The position numbers and the translations under genes were made by a program. From JAJFUE01 sp039683515 (lineage in GTDB: Bacteria > Sumerlaeota > Sumerlaeia > MVZB01), in contig JBDKRG010000003.1 in assembly GCA_039683515.1 (NCBI GenBank), positions 68,496 through 132,495 of the forward strand: a DNA stretch of 64,000 bases. Direction: 5' to 3'. Of this stretch, positions 44,271-53,945 are shown piece after piece; positions within the stretch are counted from its first letter, which is position 1, and every line of letters starts with the position of its first letter. The notes beneath the pieces are model-generated. The model was not told the DNA's origin and made no database searches. It saw only the letters and a program-made list of their open reading frames with translations.

Positions 44271-45127
44271 ACAGCAGACCCCAAGACATCCTGGCGCGCC
44301 TGAAGGACGTCCCCGCGCTGCCGACCGGATCGGCGCGGATCCTCCAGCAGATCCAGGCCCCCGACGCCGACATCCCGAACCTGGCCCGGCTGATCGAATA
44401 CGAGGCCGGCCTGACCGCCAACATCCTGCGCCTGGCCAACTCGGCCTATTACGGCTGCTCGCGCACGATCGGCTCGGTCCGGGAGGCGATCGTGCGGCTC
44501 GGCACGCAGAGGATCTCCGAGCTGATCGTTTCGGTCTCGGTCGCGCCGATGATCCAGCAGCCGCTCAAGGGCTACGACCTGCCGGCCGGCGACCTGTGGA
44601 TCCACTCGGCGGCCGTGGCGATCGCCGCCCGGGAACTGCAGGCGACGCTGGGGGTCAACGCCCCGGACTGCCTGTTCACGGCCGCGCTCCTGCACGACAT
44701 CGGCAAGATCGTGCTGGGCGGTTTCGTCGAGACGAACGCCGAGTCGATCGCGGCCCTGGTCGCCGCCGAAAACCTGTCGTTCGAGACCGCCGAGCAGCGC
44801 GTCCTGGGGGTCGACCACGCCGAGGTCGGCGCCACGCTCCTCGAGATGTGGAACCTGCCGCCGGCGATCGTGGAGATCGTCCGCTGGCACCACCGCCCCG
44901 AGTCGTTCCCGGGCGACCCGCTCGCCGTCGACATCGTTCACGTCGCCGACGTCCTGTGCGTCAACTCCGGGATCGGGACGGGGCGCGACGGCCTGAGCTA
45001 CCGGCCCGCCGAGTGTTCCGCGTCGCGCCTCGGGATCACCGTCCACACCTCCGAGACCGTCGTCTCCAGGCTGCTCGGCGGGATCGACACGCTCAAAGAC
45101 CTGTTCATGCCCGGCACTGGGAGGTAA
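44267..45127 (+). CDS. HDOD domain protein
   Basis: The 286-residue protein has an HDOD domain (about 15-210) with RLIEYEAGLTANILRLANSAYYG and retains an HD-like LLHDIGK at about residue 144. HDOD proteins bind nucleotides or partner proteins in signalling and are often encoded beside chemotaxis genes. Preservation of HDxxK leaves open a phosphohydrolase activity. It is coupled to cheD (ATGA) and followed 4 bases later by a second cheY. Confidence 0.87.
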   Translation: MNSRPQDILARLKDVPALPTGSARILQQIQAPDADIPNLARLIEYEAGLTANILRLANSAYYGCSRTIGSVREAIVRLGTQRISELIVSVSVAPMIQQPLKGYDLPAGDLWIHSAAVAIAARELQATLGVNAPDCLFTAALLHDIGKIVLGGFVETNAESIAALVAAENLSFETAEQRVLGVDHAEVGATLLEMWNLPPAIVEIVRWHHRPESFPGDPLAVDIVHVADVLCVNSGIGTGRDGLSYRPAECSASRLGITVHTSETVVSRLLGGIDTLKDLFMPGTGR

Positions 45128-45131
45128 CCCA

Positions 45132-45515
45132 ATGGCTTTCAATTTCCTCATCGTCGACGACTCGGAGACGGTCCGCGCGGTCATCGCCAAGACCCTGCAG
45201 GTGGCCGGTCTGCCGATCCACGAGCTCTACCAGGCCGCCAACGGCAAGGAGGCCCTGGCCGTCCTGGAGGACAACTGGGTCGACCTGATCTTCACCGACA
45301 TCAACATGCCCGTCATGGGCGGGATCGAGCTGATCGAGAAACTGTGCGAGGACGGCATGCTCAAGACCATCCCGGTCGTCATCGTCTCGACCGAGGGGAG
45401 CCAGACCCGCATCGAGCAGCTCAAGACCAAGGGCGTGATCGCCTACATCCGCAAGCCGTTCCAGCCCGAACTGATCCGCAAGGTCGTCGACGACATCCTG
45501 GGAGCAAAAAAATGA
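45132..45515 (+). CDS. cheY: CheY-type single-domain response regulator 2
   Basis: The 127-residue receiver has VDDSETVRA, acceptor Asp in LIFTDINMP, Ser in IVSTEG and Lys in YIRKPFQP. It has no output domain. GGGAGGTAACCC supplies the ribosome-binding site just after the HDOD gene, and its stop overlaps the start of the next gene. Two CheYs allow either two outputs or one phosphate sink. Confidence 0.9.
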   Translation: MAFNFLIVDDSETVRAVIAKTLQVAGLPIHELYQAANGKEALAVLEDNWVDLIFTDINMPVMGGIELIEKLCEDGMLKTIPVVIVSTEGSQTRIEQLKTKGVIAYIRKPFQPELIRKVVDDILGAKK

Positions 45516-45970
45516 ACACCCACGACGAAGCCCTGAGCGCCACCTTCTGCCGCGTCATCGAACAGCTCGCGTTCATGTTCGCCGAGCCGGCGGAAAAGGA
45601 AGCAATCCCGACGCCCGACGGCGAATGCGTCAGCGTGGCGATGCGGTTCGAGGGGGCGCTGGCCGGCGGCCTGCGCCTGGCGGTCCCGGCCGCGATGTGC
45701 GGCGAGCTCGCCGGCAACATGCTCGGCATGGACCCCGACGACGAGCAGGCGATCGCCAAGGGGCTCGACGCCCTCAAGGAACTGTTGAACGTGATCTGCG
45801 GCAACATCCTGACCGACATCGCCGGGGAGGAGGCGGTCTTCAGCCTGTCCATCCCGACGTCGCAGGCGCTGACGGCGGCCGAGTGGGCGGCTTTCCAAGC
45901 CGAACCGGCGACGCTGGGGTTCCAGGTCGACGAGCACCCGGCGCTCCTGCAGCTCGCCGTGAAAGGGTGA
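45512..45970 (+). CDS. CheC/CheX-like phosphatase 2
   Basis: The 152-residue protein is weakly similar to CheX: ALKELLNVICGNILTDI contains an ExxN pattern (about residues 90-106), and AGGLRLAVPAAM matches the preceding strand. It overlaps the upstream cheY and the downstream cheB by four bases each. It may serve the second CheY as the CheX-like protein serves the first. The call rests on fold pattern and context. Confidence 0.72.
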   Translation: MNTHDEALSATFCRVIEQLAFMFAEPAEKEAIPTPDGECVSVAMRFEGALAGGLRLAVPAAMCGELAGNMLGMDPDDEQAIAKGLDALKELLNVICGNILTDIAGEEAVFSLSIPTSQALTAAEWAAFQAEPATLGFQVDEHPALLQLAVKG

Positions 45971-47019
45971 TGGCCATGAAGACGCGCGTGCTCATCGTCG
46001 ATGACTCGGCCGTCGTGCGTCAGATCTTCGCGCGCGAACTGGCGCGCGACCCCGAGCTCGAGGTCGTCGGCACCGCCGCCGACCCGTTCGTGGCCCGCGA
46101 CATGATCGTCGCGCTCAAGCCCGACGTCATCACGCTCGACGTCGAGATGCCGCGCATGGACGGCATCACGTTCCTGCGCAAGCTCATGCGCTACTACCCG
46201 CTGCCGGTCATCATCGTGTCGTCGCTGACGGCCCGCGGCGGCGAGCTCGCCCTCGAGGCGATGGAGGCCGGCGCCGTCGACGTCATGTGCAAGCCGGGCT
46301 CGTCGTTCTCGGTCGGCGACATGTCGGTCGAGCTGATCGACAAGATCAAGGCGGCGGCGCGGGTCAAGGTCCTGGCCAAGGACGGGCCGGCGCCGGCGCC
46401 GCAGGCGGCCCGGCTGTCGATGACGCGCACGACGCACAAGGTCGTGGCGATCGGGGCCTCCACCGGCGGCACGCAGGCCCTGCAGTACGTGCTGTCGGCG
46501 ATGCCGCCCAACGCACCCGGGATCGTCGTCGTCCAGCACATGCCCGAGCATTTCACGCGTTCCTTCGCCGAGCGGCTCAACGAGCTGTGCGCGATCGAGG
46601 TCAAGGAGGCCGCCGACGGCGACACGGTCGCCCCGGGCCGGGCCCTCATCGCGCCGGGCAACTTCCACATGCTGCTGAGGCGGTCGGGGGCGGTCTACCA
46701 CGTCCAGGTCAAGGCGGGGCCGCTGGTCTGCCGCCACCGCCCGTCGGTCGACGTGCTGTTCCGCTCGGTGGCGCAGTTCGCGGGCCGCAACGCCGTCGGC
46801 GCGATCCTGACCGGCATGGGCAACGACGGCGCGGCCGCGATGAAGGAAATGCACAACGCCGGCGCCCGGACGATCGCCGAGGACGAGGCCAGCTGCGTCG
46901 TGTTCGGCATGCCCAAGGAGGCGATCAAGGCGGGCGGGGTCGACATCGTCGCGCCGCTCGACCAGATCCCGCAACGGATTCTCGAACTGGCTCAGGACAC
47001 GGCAATGGCCAGGGCCTGA
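45970..47019 (+). CDS. cheB: CheB methylesterase/glutamine deamidase response regulator
   Basis: The 349-residue protein joins a receiver (VDDSAVVRQ, acceptor Asp in ITLDVEMP, Lys in MCKPGS) to a C-terminal methylesterase with the Ser-His-Asp set in GASTGGT, QHMPEHF and GMGNDGA. It removes methyl groups from the receptor when phosphorylated by CheA. The start overlaps the TGA of the preceding gene (GTGATGG), fixing the position. Confidence 0.93.
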   Translation: MAMKTRVLIVDDSAVVRQIFARELARDPELEVVGTAADPFVARDMIVALKPDVITLDVEMPRMDGITFLRKLMRYYPLPVIIVSSLTARGGELALEAMEAGAVDVMCKPGSSFSVGDMSVELIDKIKAAARVKVLAKDGPAPAPQAARLSMTRTTHKVVAIGASTGGTQALQYVLSAMPPNAPGIVVVQHMPEHFTRSFAERLNELCAIEVKEAADGDTVAPGRALIAPGNFHMLLRRSGAVYHVQVKAGPLVCRHRPSVDVLFRSVAQFAGRNAVGAILTGMGNDGAAAMKEMHNAGARTIAEDEASCVVFGMPKEAIKAGGVDIVAPLDQIPQRILELAQDTAMARA

Positions 47020-47110
47020 GGCGCCATCGTCGACGGGGAGACGGCAACCGGGGAACATGGCCAGGGCCGATCGCGCCGGGCCAAGACCGGCAATCAGACG
47101 GAGCAGGAAC

Positions 47111-50100
47111 ATGGCACGGCTGGACTATCTATTCTTCATTCACGGCTTGTCATTCATTTTAATGGCGCTGCTGCTTCCGACCGGGTCGCGGAATTCCGGC
47201 CGGCGCATGCCGTGGCGTCAGCTCGGCTGGTTCGGCCTGCTTCAGGGGATCGCCGACTGGATGGCCGTCCCGGCGGTCGGCCTCGGCGACACGCCCCTCC
47301 TGCGATCGGTCCGCCTCGCCATCATGATCGCCTCCTTCCTGGCACTCCTGATGTTCGGGGTCAATTCGGTCAGGCTCTCGGGGCGCCGCATTTCGGCGTG
47401 GTGGGCGTCTCCGCTTGTGCCGGCCGCGGCCGTCCTCGCCTGGCTCAGGGGCATCAACGGCCTCGAGGAAGTGAGCCGCTTCGGCATTGCGCTGCCGGCC
47501 GGCGTGCTGGCCGCCGTCGTGCTGTGGCACATCTCGAGGAAGCACGAGATGGAGCGGCTGCCGCTGGCCGTCGTCGGCGCCGCGTTCCTGGTTCATGCCG
47601 TGGCGGCCTGCTTCATCCTGCCGAATTTCTCGTTTTGCCCGGTGTCGGAGCTTTCAACGGCCCCGCTGCCGAAGATCTGCGGCATCTGCATCCCGGCCCT
47701 GTGCACGCTCTGCGCCATGACCGCCGCCACCGGCGTCTGGCGCGCGTTTTCGGCCAACCGCGTCTCGGGCACGGCATGCGGCTGGTTCAGCAGCTGGGTG
47801 ATGCCGGGGGTGATCGCGATCCTGCTGACCGGCGGCTTCCTGATCACCGAGTGGCGCGGCGCGGGCGCGGGCGCCGAACAGCGCGAATTCATCCTTCAGC
47901 AGGCCACCCTGATCGCCGACCAGATCGACGTGGAAAACACGCGCGAGCTGACGTTCACCCCCGCCGACCGGGACAACCCTCATTTCCAGCGCGTCGCCCG
48001 ACAGATGACAATCTACGCCGACGCCAACAGCACCGTCGAAATCTACAGCGTGGCGATGCGCAACGGCAAGATCCTGTTCGGCCCCGAAAACGTCAAGCCC
48101 AACGACCCCTACGCCACCACGCCGGGCATGCTCTACCAGGATCCGCCCGACGAGCTGATCGAATGCTTCCGCGCCCACCACCCGCAGACGATCGGCCCCT
48201 ACACGGACGAGTTCGGCACGTTCGTCAGCTCGTTCGCGCCGGTCGAGGACCCGCTGACGGGCAAGCCCCTGATGGTGATCGGCATCGACCGTGAGGCGAG
48301 CCGCTGGCAGGCGAAGATCGCGCTGGCCCGCGTCGAGGCGATCCTGTTCACGCTCGGGATCATGGGCATCATCCTCGCCGGCATCTACCTGATCCGCCAG
48401 CGCGCGTGCCTGGCCAGGTGCGGGTGGGGGCGGCTGCCGCAGATCGAGATCGCCATGACCGCGCTCCTCGGCATCGCGATCACGATCGGCATCGCCCAAA
48501 TCGCGTCGGAGGCCGACCATCGCAACCAACGCCGGGATTTCACCAACCTCGCCCACTCCGAGGCCACCGGGATCGTCAAGGCCCTGCAGACCTACCGGGA
48601 TCATCACCTGGCGACGCTGCGCCGCTTTTTCGAAATCGACGGCGTGGTCGACCGCGAGAAGTTCAGCCGTTATGCCCAGACCCTGATCCGCAACCGGACC
48701 GTCCAGGCCGTCGGCTGGGTCGCCAAGGTCCCCGCGGGCCAGCGGGAGGCGTACGAGACCCTGATGCGCCGCTCGATGCCCGGCTTCACGATCCGGCAGA
48801 TGGACGGGACGGCCTCCGGCGACGGGAACCCATTCCTGTACCCGCTGACCTACATCGAGCCGTTCGACGAGAACCAGTCGGCGCTCGGCCTTGATCTGCA
48901 TTCCGAGCCGTTCAGGCAGACGGCCCTCAAGGAAGCGATCCGCACCAACATGGCGACGGCCACCGACCTGGTCTACACCTTCAGCCGGCGCGAGCCCGTC
49001 ATCATGCTGTATGCCCCGGTCTACGACAGGAATCCCGAGGCGGTCCGGGCCGCCGACCGCGAGCGCGACTGCAAGGGCGTGGTCATGATCGCGGTCAGGC
49101 CCGAGACGATGCTCAAGCAGGCGCTGTCGCAAATCAACGACCAGTACGCCGACGTGATCGTGGACTTCTACCAGCTCGAAAAGCCGGGCATCATGCGGCT
49201 CATGGCGTCTTCGGCGGAAGACTCGATCCACGTCGACAGCAGCCACCGCAAGCTGCTCGTGAACGAAACCGAACTGGCGCTGACGACGCCGCTGTTCGCG
49301 TTCGGGAAAACCTACGCCGCGCACGTCCGCCCGGGCCCCGGTTTCACCGCCGCCAACCCGCAACGGGCCGGCTGGATCGCGATCTCGACCGGGCTGCTGC
49401 TGACGGCCGTGCTGACGATGTTCACCTCGTTCCTCGTCCACCGGCGCGAGAACCTCGAGGCCAAGGTGAGAAAAAGCACCGCCGAGCTGCGCCAGCGCCA
49501 GCGCGAGCTGATCCAGACCAACACGCAGCTGGAGAAGGCCACCGCGATGGCCAACGAGATGGCGCTCCAGGCCAACATCGCCAACATCGCCAAGAGCGAG
49601 TTCCTCGCCAACATGAGCCACGAAATCCGCACGCCCATGAACGGGGTGATCGGCATGACGGGGCTGCTGCTCGACACCGAGCTGACCGACGAACAACGCC
49701 AGTTCACCGAAATCATCCGCACGAGCGGCGAGTCGCTCCTCTCGCTGATCAACGACATTCTCGACTTCTCAAAGATCGAGGCGGGAAAACTCGAAATGGA
49801 AACGCTCGACTTCGACCTGCGTTCAACCCTGGAGGACACGGCGGAGCTCCTGGCCGTCCGCGCCCAGGAAAAAGGGCTCGAACTGAGCTGCATCATCGAC
49901 CCCGAAATCCACCTGTGGCTCAAGGGCGACCCGGGCCGGCTGCGCCAGGTCCTCATCAACCTCGGCGGCAACGCCATCAAGTTCACGCACCAGGGCGAGG
50001 TCGCGATGCGCGCCGACCTCGTCGCCGAGGACGACCGGCACACCACGCTCCGGTTCTCCGTCACCGACACCGGCATCGGCATCCCCGAGGACAAGATCCC

Positions 50101-51577
50101 GATCCTGTTCCTGCCGTTCACGCAGGTCGACGGCTCCACCACGCGCAAATACGGCGGGACGGGGCTCGGCCTGGCCATCTCGCGGCAGATCGTCCAGATG
50201 TTCGGCGGCGAGATCCACTGCGAGAGCGTGCTCGACCAGGGCTCCAAGTTCTGGTTCACCGCGGTCTTCGAGAAACAGGCGCGCTCCGACGAGCCCGAGC
50301 CCGCCCCGCTGGCCAGCCTGTGCGGCGTCCGGATCCTGGTCGTCGACGATTACGCCAGCAACCGGCTGCTGACGGCCAACTTCCTCAAGGGCTGGGGCTG
50401 CCGCCACACCGAGGTCGACAACGGCGAGGACGCGCTCTTCCACCTGCGCCAGGCCGTGCGCGAGGCGGACCCGTATTGCATCGCGCTCGTCGACATGCAC
50501 ATGCCCGGCATGGACGGGGCCGAATTCGGCCGCCGCGTGAAGGCGGACCCGGAGCTGAGCGCCACGCAGCTGGTCGTCATGACGTCGCTCGGCGAGCGCG
50601 GCGAGGCCGCGCGGCTCGAGAAGCTCGGCTTCTCCGGCTACCTGACCAAGCCGCTGCGCCAGAACCAGCTCCACGACCTGCTGGCGGTGGTGCTGGGCCG
50701 GCTCCAGGCCGAGCCGCTGGCCCCCGCAAAGGTCGGCCTCGTCACCCGGCACACGATCGCGGAGGCCAGGAAGCACCGGGTGCGCGTCCTGCTGGCCGAG
50801 GACAACATCACCAACCAGCTCGTGGCCCTCAAGATCCTCGAGAAGCTCGGCTACCGCGCCGAGGCCGTCGCCAACGGCAAGGAGGCGATCACGGCCCTGA
50901 GCACGATCCCGTACGACATCGTCCTGATGGACTGCCAGATGCCGGAGATGGACGGCCTCGAGGCGACGCAGTGGATCCGCGGCGGGATCTCCGGCGTGCT
51001 CAACCCCGGCGTGCCGATCATCGCGATGACGGCCCACGCCATGAAGGGCGACCGCGAGCGCTGCCTCGCCGCCGGCATGGACGACTACCTGAGCAAGCCC
51101 GTGCAGCCGGCCGAAATGGCGGCCGCGCTCGAGCGCTGGCTGAACAAGGCCGAGGCCACCGGTGGCCACGCGCGGCCCGCCGTGCAAAACGCCGACACCA
51201 ACGGGCCGGCCGTGACGTTCGACCGCGCCTCGTTCATGGAGCGGATGATGGGCGACGAGGACATGGCGCGCGAGCTGATCGCCACCTTCCTCGGCGACAT
51301 GAAGGACCAGTTCCAGGAACTGGCCGCGGCCGTCGCCGCCGACAACTGCGAGCAGGTCCAGCGCCAGGCCCACAAGATCAAGGGCGCCTCGGCCAACCTG
51401 AGCGCGATCGCCATGCGCAACACGGCCCGCTCGATCGAAGCCGCCGCCAAGTCCAACGACCCGGACGAGGCCCGGGCGCTGATGCCGCGGCTGGTCGAGT
51501 GCTTCAACCAGCTCGTGACGATGCTCGAGAGCGAAATGCTTTGCGAATCGCAACACCATAAGGAGACGACACCATGA
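47111..51577 (+). CDS. Very large membrane hybrid histidine kinase (7TM-like, CHASE, HK, REC, REC, Hpt)
   Basis: The 1488-residue protein starts with a hydrophobic region (about 5-255) of several helices, then a periplasmic segment, another membrane pair and a CHASE-type sensor domain (about 475-745). A coiled-coil linker leads to a kinase core with His837 (NMSHEIRTPMNG) and an ATPase domain (GGNAIKFT, TGIGI, GTGLGLAIS). Two receivers follow with acceptors Asp1128 and Asp1274 and a C-terminal Hpt with His1421 (QAHKIKGASANL). It is a full internal phosphorelay. The downstream response regulator overlaps it by ATGA and is the likely terminal target. GGAGCAGGA precedes the start. Confidence 0.88.
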   Translation: MARLDYLFFIHGLSFILMALLLPTGSRNSGRRMPWRQLGWFGLLQGIADWMAVPAVGLGDTPLLRSVRLAIMIASFLALLMFGVNSVRLSGRRISAWWASPLVPAAAVLAWLRGINGLEEVSRFGIALPAGVLAAVVLWHISRKHEMERLPLAVVGAAFLVHAVAACFILPNFSFCPVSELSTAPLPKICGICIPALCTLCAMTAATGVWRAFSANRVSGTACGWFSSWVMPGVIAILLTGGFLITEWRGAGAGAEQREFILQQATLIADQIDVENTRELTFTPADRDNPHFQRVARQMTIYADANSTVEIYSVAMRNGKILFGPENVKPNDPYATTPGMLYQDPPDELIECFRAHHPQTIGPYTDEFGTFVSSFAPVEDPLTGKPLMVIGIDREASRWQAKIALARVEAILFTLGIMGIILAGIYLIRQRACLARCGWGRLPQIEIAMTALLGIAITIGIAQIASEADHRNQRRDFTNLAHSEATGIVKALQTYRDHHLATLRRFFEIDGVVDREKFSRYAQTLIRNRTVQAVGWVAKVPAGQREAYETLMRRSMPGFTIRQMDGTASGDGNPFLYPLTYIEPFDENQSALGLDLHSEPFRQTALKEAIRTNMATATDLVYTFSRREPVIMLYAPVYDRNPEAVRAADRERDCKGVVMIAVRPETMLKQALSQINDQYADVIVDFYQLEKPGIMRLMASSAEDSIHVDSSHRKLLVNETELALTTPLFAFGKTYAAHVRPGPGFTAANPQRAGWIAISTGLLLTAVLTMFTSFLVHRRENLEAKVRKSTAELRQRQRELIQTNTQLEKATAMANEMALQANIANIAKSEFLANMSHEIRTPMNGVIGMTGLLLDTELTDEQRQFTEIIRTSGESLLSLINDILDFSKIEAGKLEMETLDFDLRSTLEDTAELLAVRAQEKGLELSCIIDPEIHLWLKGDPGRLRQVLINLGGNAIKFTHQGEVAMRADLVAEDDRHTTLRFSVTDTGIGIPEDKIPILFLPFTQVDGSTTRKYGGTGLGLAISRQIVQMFGGEIHCESVLDQGSKFWFTAVFEKQARSDEPEPAPLASLCGVRILVVDDYASNRLLTANFLKGWGCRHTEVDNGEDALFHLRQAVREADPYCIALVDMHMPGMDGAEFGRRVKADPELSATQLVVMTSLGERGEAARLEKLGFSGYLTKPLRQNQLHDLLAVVLGRLQAEPLAPAKVGLVTRHTIAEARKHRVRVLLAEDNITNQLVALKILEKLGYRAEAVANGKEAITALSTIPYDIVLMDCQMPEMDGLEATQWIRGGISGVLNPGVPIIAMTAHAMKGDRERCLAAGMDDYLSKPVQPAEMAAALERWLNKAEATGGHARPAVQNADTNGPAVTFDRASFMERMMGDEDMARELIATFLGDMKDQFQELAAAVAADNCEQVQRQAHKIKGASANLSAIAMRNTARSIEAAAKSNDPDEARALMPRLVECFNQLVTMLESEMLCESQHHKETTP

Positions 51578-51990
51578 GGACCCTGATCGTGGAAGACGAA
51601 TTCACCAGCCGGATGCTGCTGCAGAAGATGCTCGAGCGCTACGGGGAGTGCCACGTTGCCGTCAACGGGCGCGAGGCCGTCGAGGCGGTCGCGGCGGCCC
51701 TGATGGTCGGCACCCCCTACGACCTCATCTGCCTCGACATCATGATGCCCGAAATGGACGGCCAGGAAACGCTCCGCGCCATCCGGCAGCTCGAGAAGCG
51801 GTCCGGCATCGGCGGGCTGGACGGCGTCCGGATCGTGATGACGACGGCGCTCGGCGACAAGGACAACATCATGCAGGCCTTCCGCGAGCAGTGCGACGGC
51901 TACCTGGTCAAGCCCGTCGACAAGAACAAGCTCACCAGGCTGATGGACGACATCGGCCTGAGCGCGCTGGCCGATGAAACCGGCCGCTGA
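51574..51990 (+). CDS. Single-domain response regulator
   Basis: The 138-residue receiver has VEDEFTSRM, acceptor Asp in ICLDIMMPEMDG, Thr in VMTTALG and Lys in YLVKPVDK. It overlaps the hybrid kinase gene by four bases and should accept phosphate from its Hpt domain. No output domain is present, so it acts by protein contact. It is the last gene of the chemosensory operon. Confidence 0.88.
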   Translation: MRTLIVEDEFTSRMLLQKMLERYGECHVAVNGREAVEAVAAALMVGTPYDLICLDIMMPEMDGQETLRAIRQLEKRSGIGGLDGVRIVMTTALGDKDNIMQAFREQCDGYLVKPVDKNKLTRLMDDIGLSALADETGR

Positions 51991-52024
51991 CGCCGGCCCG
52001 CGCGCCCCGACGCCGCACGCCGAT

Positions 52025-52044
52025 CCGACCCGCGGGTCGGCGTT
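52025..52044 (+). terminator. Palindromic terminator-like hairpin
   Basis: A perfect palindrome CCGACCCGCGGGTCGG (52025-52040) lies between the convergent response regulator and rtcR stops, followed by CGTTTCATTTT. It could stop transcription from the plus strand; the T tract is interrupted. Confidence 0.5.
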
Positions 52045-53646
52045 TCATTTTGCCCGGACGGCCGCCCAGTCGAGGCCGTGAAGGGCGAGGTATTTGCGCA
52101 GACGGTCGGCGTCGTTGGCCGTCTTCTTCCGCTGCCTGGACTGCGCGAACAGCCCGCGCCCCGCGGCCGACAGCGTCGCCGACCGGCGGCAGACGCGAAT
52201 CACCTCGGCCAGCTGCACGCGGTCGAAACGGTCCATCGCGGCGGCCCGGTCGGCGCCGACCAGATCGGCCAGCAACTCCGCGTCGCCATCGGCCGCGGCG
52301 TCGCGCCACCCCCCGCGCAGCCGGGCGATTTCCTGCTCGACGATCTCCGCGCGGATCCGGCCGGCGGGGGCGAGCGTCGCCATCCGCGTCACGGCCCCCG
52401 ACAGGTCGCGGAAATTGGCGGGCCACAGCGCCTCGGGCGAGGTCGCGAACGCGAGGAACCGCTCGCGCGCCTCCTTGTTGAACGTCACGCGCGTGCCGGT
52501 GCGCGCGGCGTGGCGATCGAGCTCGAAGGCTAAATTCGGCTCGATGTCCTCGGGGCGCTCGCGCAGGCCCGGCAGCCGGAAGCTCCACAGGTTCATGCGC
52601 GCCAGCAGGTCCTCGCGAAACCGGCCGGCGCGGACCTCGGCGGCAAGGTCGCGGTTCGTGCCGCAGATGAGCTGGAAGTCGCTCTCGACCTCCTGGTCGG
52701 CGCCAAGCGGGTAGAACCGTTTTTCCTCGATCGCTTTTAAAAGCAGCGTCTGCTCGTCCGTGCCGAGCTCGCCGATCTCGTCCAGGAACAGCATGCCGCC
52801 GTCGGCCGCCAGCAGAAAGCCCTTGCGGTCGGCCGCCGCGCCGGTGAACGCCCCCTTGCGGTGGCCGAACAGCGCCGACATCGCCGCGTCGCCGCGCAGC
52901 GTGGCGCAGCTGACCTCGACGAACGGCCCGCGCAGTTTCTTGCGTGCGCGTTTGAGCTCGTAGATGCGCCGGGCCAGGTGCGACTTGCCGGCCCCCGTCG
53001 GCCCCATGAGCGTCAGCGGGTCGGCCGTGTGGAGCGCGACGTGCTCGATCCGCTCGATGAGCGCGTTGAACGCGGCGTTGCGGGTGTCGATCCCGGACTT
53101 GAGGAACGAGATGTCGTCGCGCGTCTCCTCGTGGCGGCGCATCGCGATCGAGTCGTAGCGCGACAGGTCCAGGTCGATGATCTCGTAGGTGCCGGCGCGC
53201 GTGTGCGCCTCCTTCTTGGGCGGGGCCGTCTGGATCAGCCGCGCCGGGAAGTGGCGCGACTCGGTCAGCAGGAACATGCAGATCTGCGCCACGTGCGTGC
53301 CGGTCGTGATGTGGATGAGGTATTGCTCGTTGTCGGGGTCGAACGCGTAGGCGCCGGCGAAACCGTGCAGCGCGCCGTAGACCTCCTCGAAGTCCCACGG
53401 GTCCTTGAAGTCGATCGGGTGCGTGACGACGCGCGTCTCGGGCGAGACGGCGTGGATGTCGTCGACGACCCAGCCCAGGAGCTTCGTGAAGTTGGGCTGG
53501 TAGAGCAGCTCGAAGCGGTTGATGATCAGGTCCTCGTGGCTGCACAGGGCGACGGTCGGCCGCCACTTGCCCCAGCGGTCGGAGGAGCGGCCATGGTCGA
53601 GCGTGGGCCCGAGGATGCCGATGGCGACAGTTTGCAGTTGAGCCAT
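52045..53646 (-). CDS. rtcR: RtcR: CARF-sensor sigma-54 activator of RNA repair operon
   Basis: The 533-residue protein has an N-terminal sensor (about 1-180) with IGILGPTLD and HITTGTHVAQI, a Rossmann-like CARF fold, then an AAA+ domain with Walker A GPTGAGKS (215-222), GAFTGA (265-270, the sigma-54 contact) and Walker B FLDEIG (287-292). The C-terminal helices end the protein. RtcR senses RNA with 2',3'-cyclic phosphate-type damage ends or derived ligands and activates sigma-54 promoters of rtcBA operons. It is divergent from the Ro60 gene, whose -24/-12 promoter is the predicted target. AAGG precedes the start. Confidence 0.93.
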   Translation of the reverse strand: MAQLQTVAIGILGPTLDHGRSSDRWGKWRPTVALCSHEDLIINRFELLYQPNFTKLLGWVVDDIHAVSPETRVVTHPIDFKDPWDFEEVYGALHGFAGAYAFDPDNEQYLIHITTGTHVAQICMFLLTESRHFPARLIQTAPPKKEAHTRAGTYEIIDLDLSRYDSIAMRRHEETRDDISFLKSGIDTRNAAFNALIERIEHVALHTADPLTLMGPTGAGKSHLARRIYELKRARKKLRGPFVEVSCATLRGDAAMSALFGHRKGAFTGAAADRKGFLLAADGGMLFLDEIGELGTDEQTLLLKAIEEKRFYPLGADQEVESDFQLICGTNRDLAAEVRAGRFREDLLARMNLWSFRLPGLRERPEDIEPNLAFELDRHAARTGTRVTFNKEARERFLAFATSPEALWPANFRDLSGAVTRMATLAPAGRIRAEIVEQEIARLRGGWRDAAADGDAELLADLVGADRAAAMDRFDRVQLAEVIRVCRRSATLSAAGRGLFAQSRQRKKTANDADRLRKYLALHGLDWAAVRAK

Positions 53647-53660
53647 AGTGTTGCCTTGTC

Positions 53661-53702
53661 TCGTGTGTCGTGCGTCGTAATCGTAATCGTAATCGTAATC
53701 GA
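53661..53702 (-). repeat. GATTAC-type repeat upstream of rtcR
   Basis: On the minus strand, four GATTAC units followed by GACGCAC-like units lead to the rtcR start 15 bases later. Confidence 0.85.
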
Positions 53703-53848
53703 ACAGCGCTCTGTATTTATAGAAGACTAGATAGCTATATAATTATTTCAAGAGCGAAATATACCGCACCGGGCGAAACCGCCCCGGCTACTTCCGCAGC
53801 ACACTGATGCTATTAGTCTTATCAAAACTCGAAAATATTTTCCGCCGA

Positions 53849-53865
53849 TGGCATCCGGCTTGCAT
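53849..53865 (+). promoter_or_regulatory. Sigma-54 (-24/-12) promoter of the Ro60/Y RNA/Rtc operon
   Basis: TGGCAT-CCGGC-TTGCA matches the consensus TGGCAC-N5-TTGCA, with the invariant GG (53850-53851) and GC (53862-53863) separated by exactly ten bases. Transcription would begin near 53875. This fits control by the adjacent RtcR and means the ATG at 53848 cannot be the Ro60 start. Confidence 0.82.
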
Positions 53866-53901
53866 TTGGGATGGGGCGTGCTCGCTCAGACGGTCGATCC
53901 T

Positions 53902-53945
53902 CGATTACGATTACGACGCACGACGCACGAGCACGAGCACGAACG
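53902..53945 (+). repeat. GATTAC-type repeat in the Ro60 leader
   Basis: Two GATTAC, two GACGCAC and three GAGCAC-like units lie between the predicted transcript start and the ribosome-binding site of the Ro60 gene, so the tract would be in the 5' untranslated region. Confidence 0.85.

Noticed and set aside
53902..53945. Repeat tracts as a CRISPR array
   Set aside because: Units are 6-7 bases, tandem and without unique spacers, and no cas gene is near.
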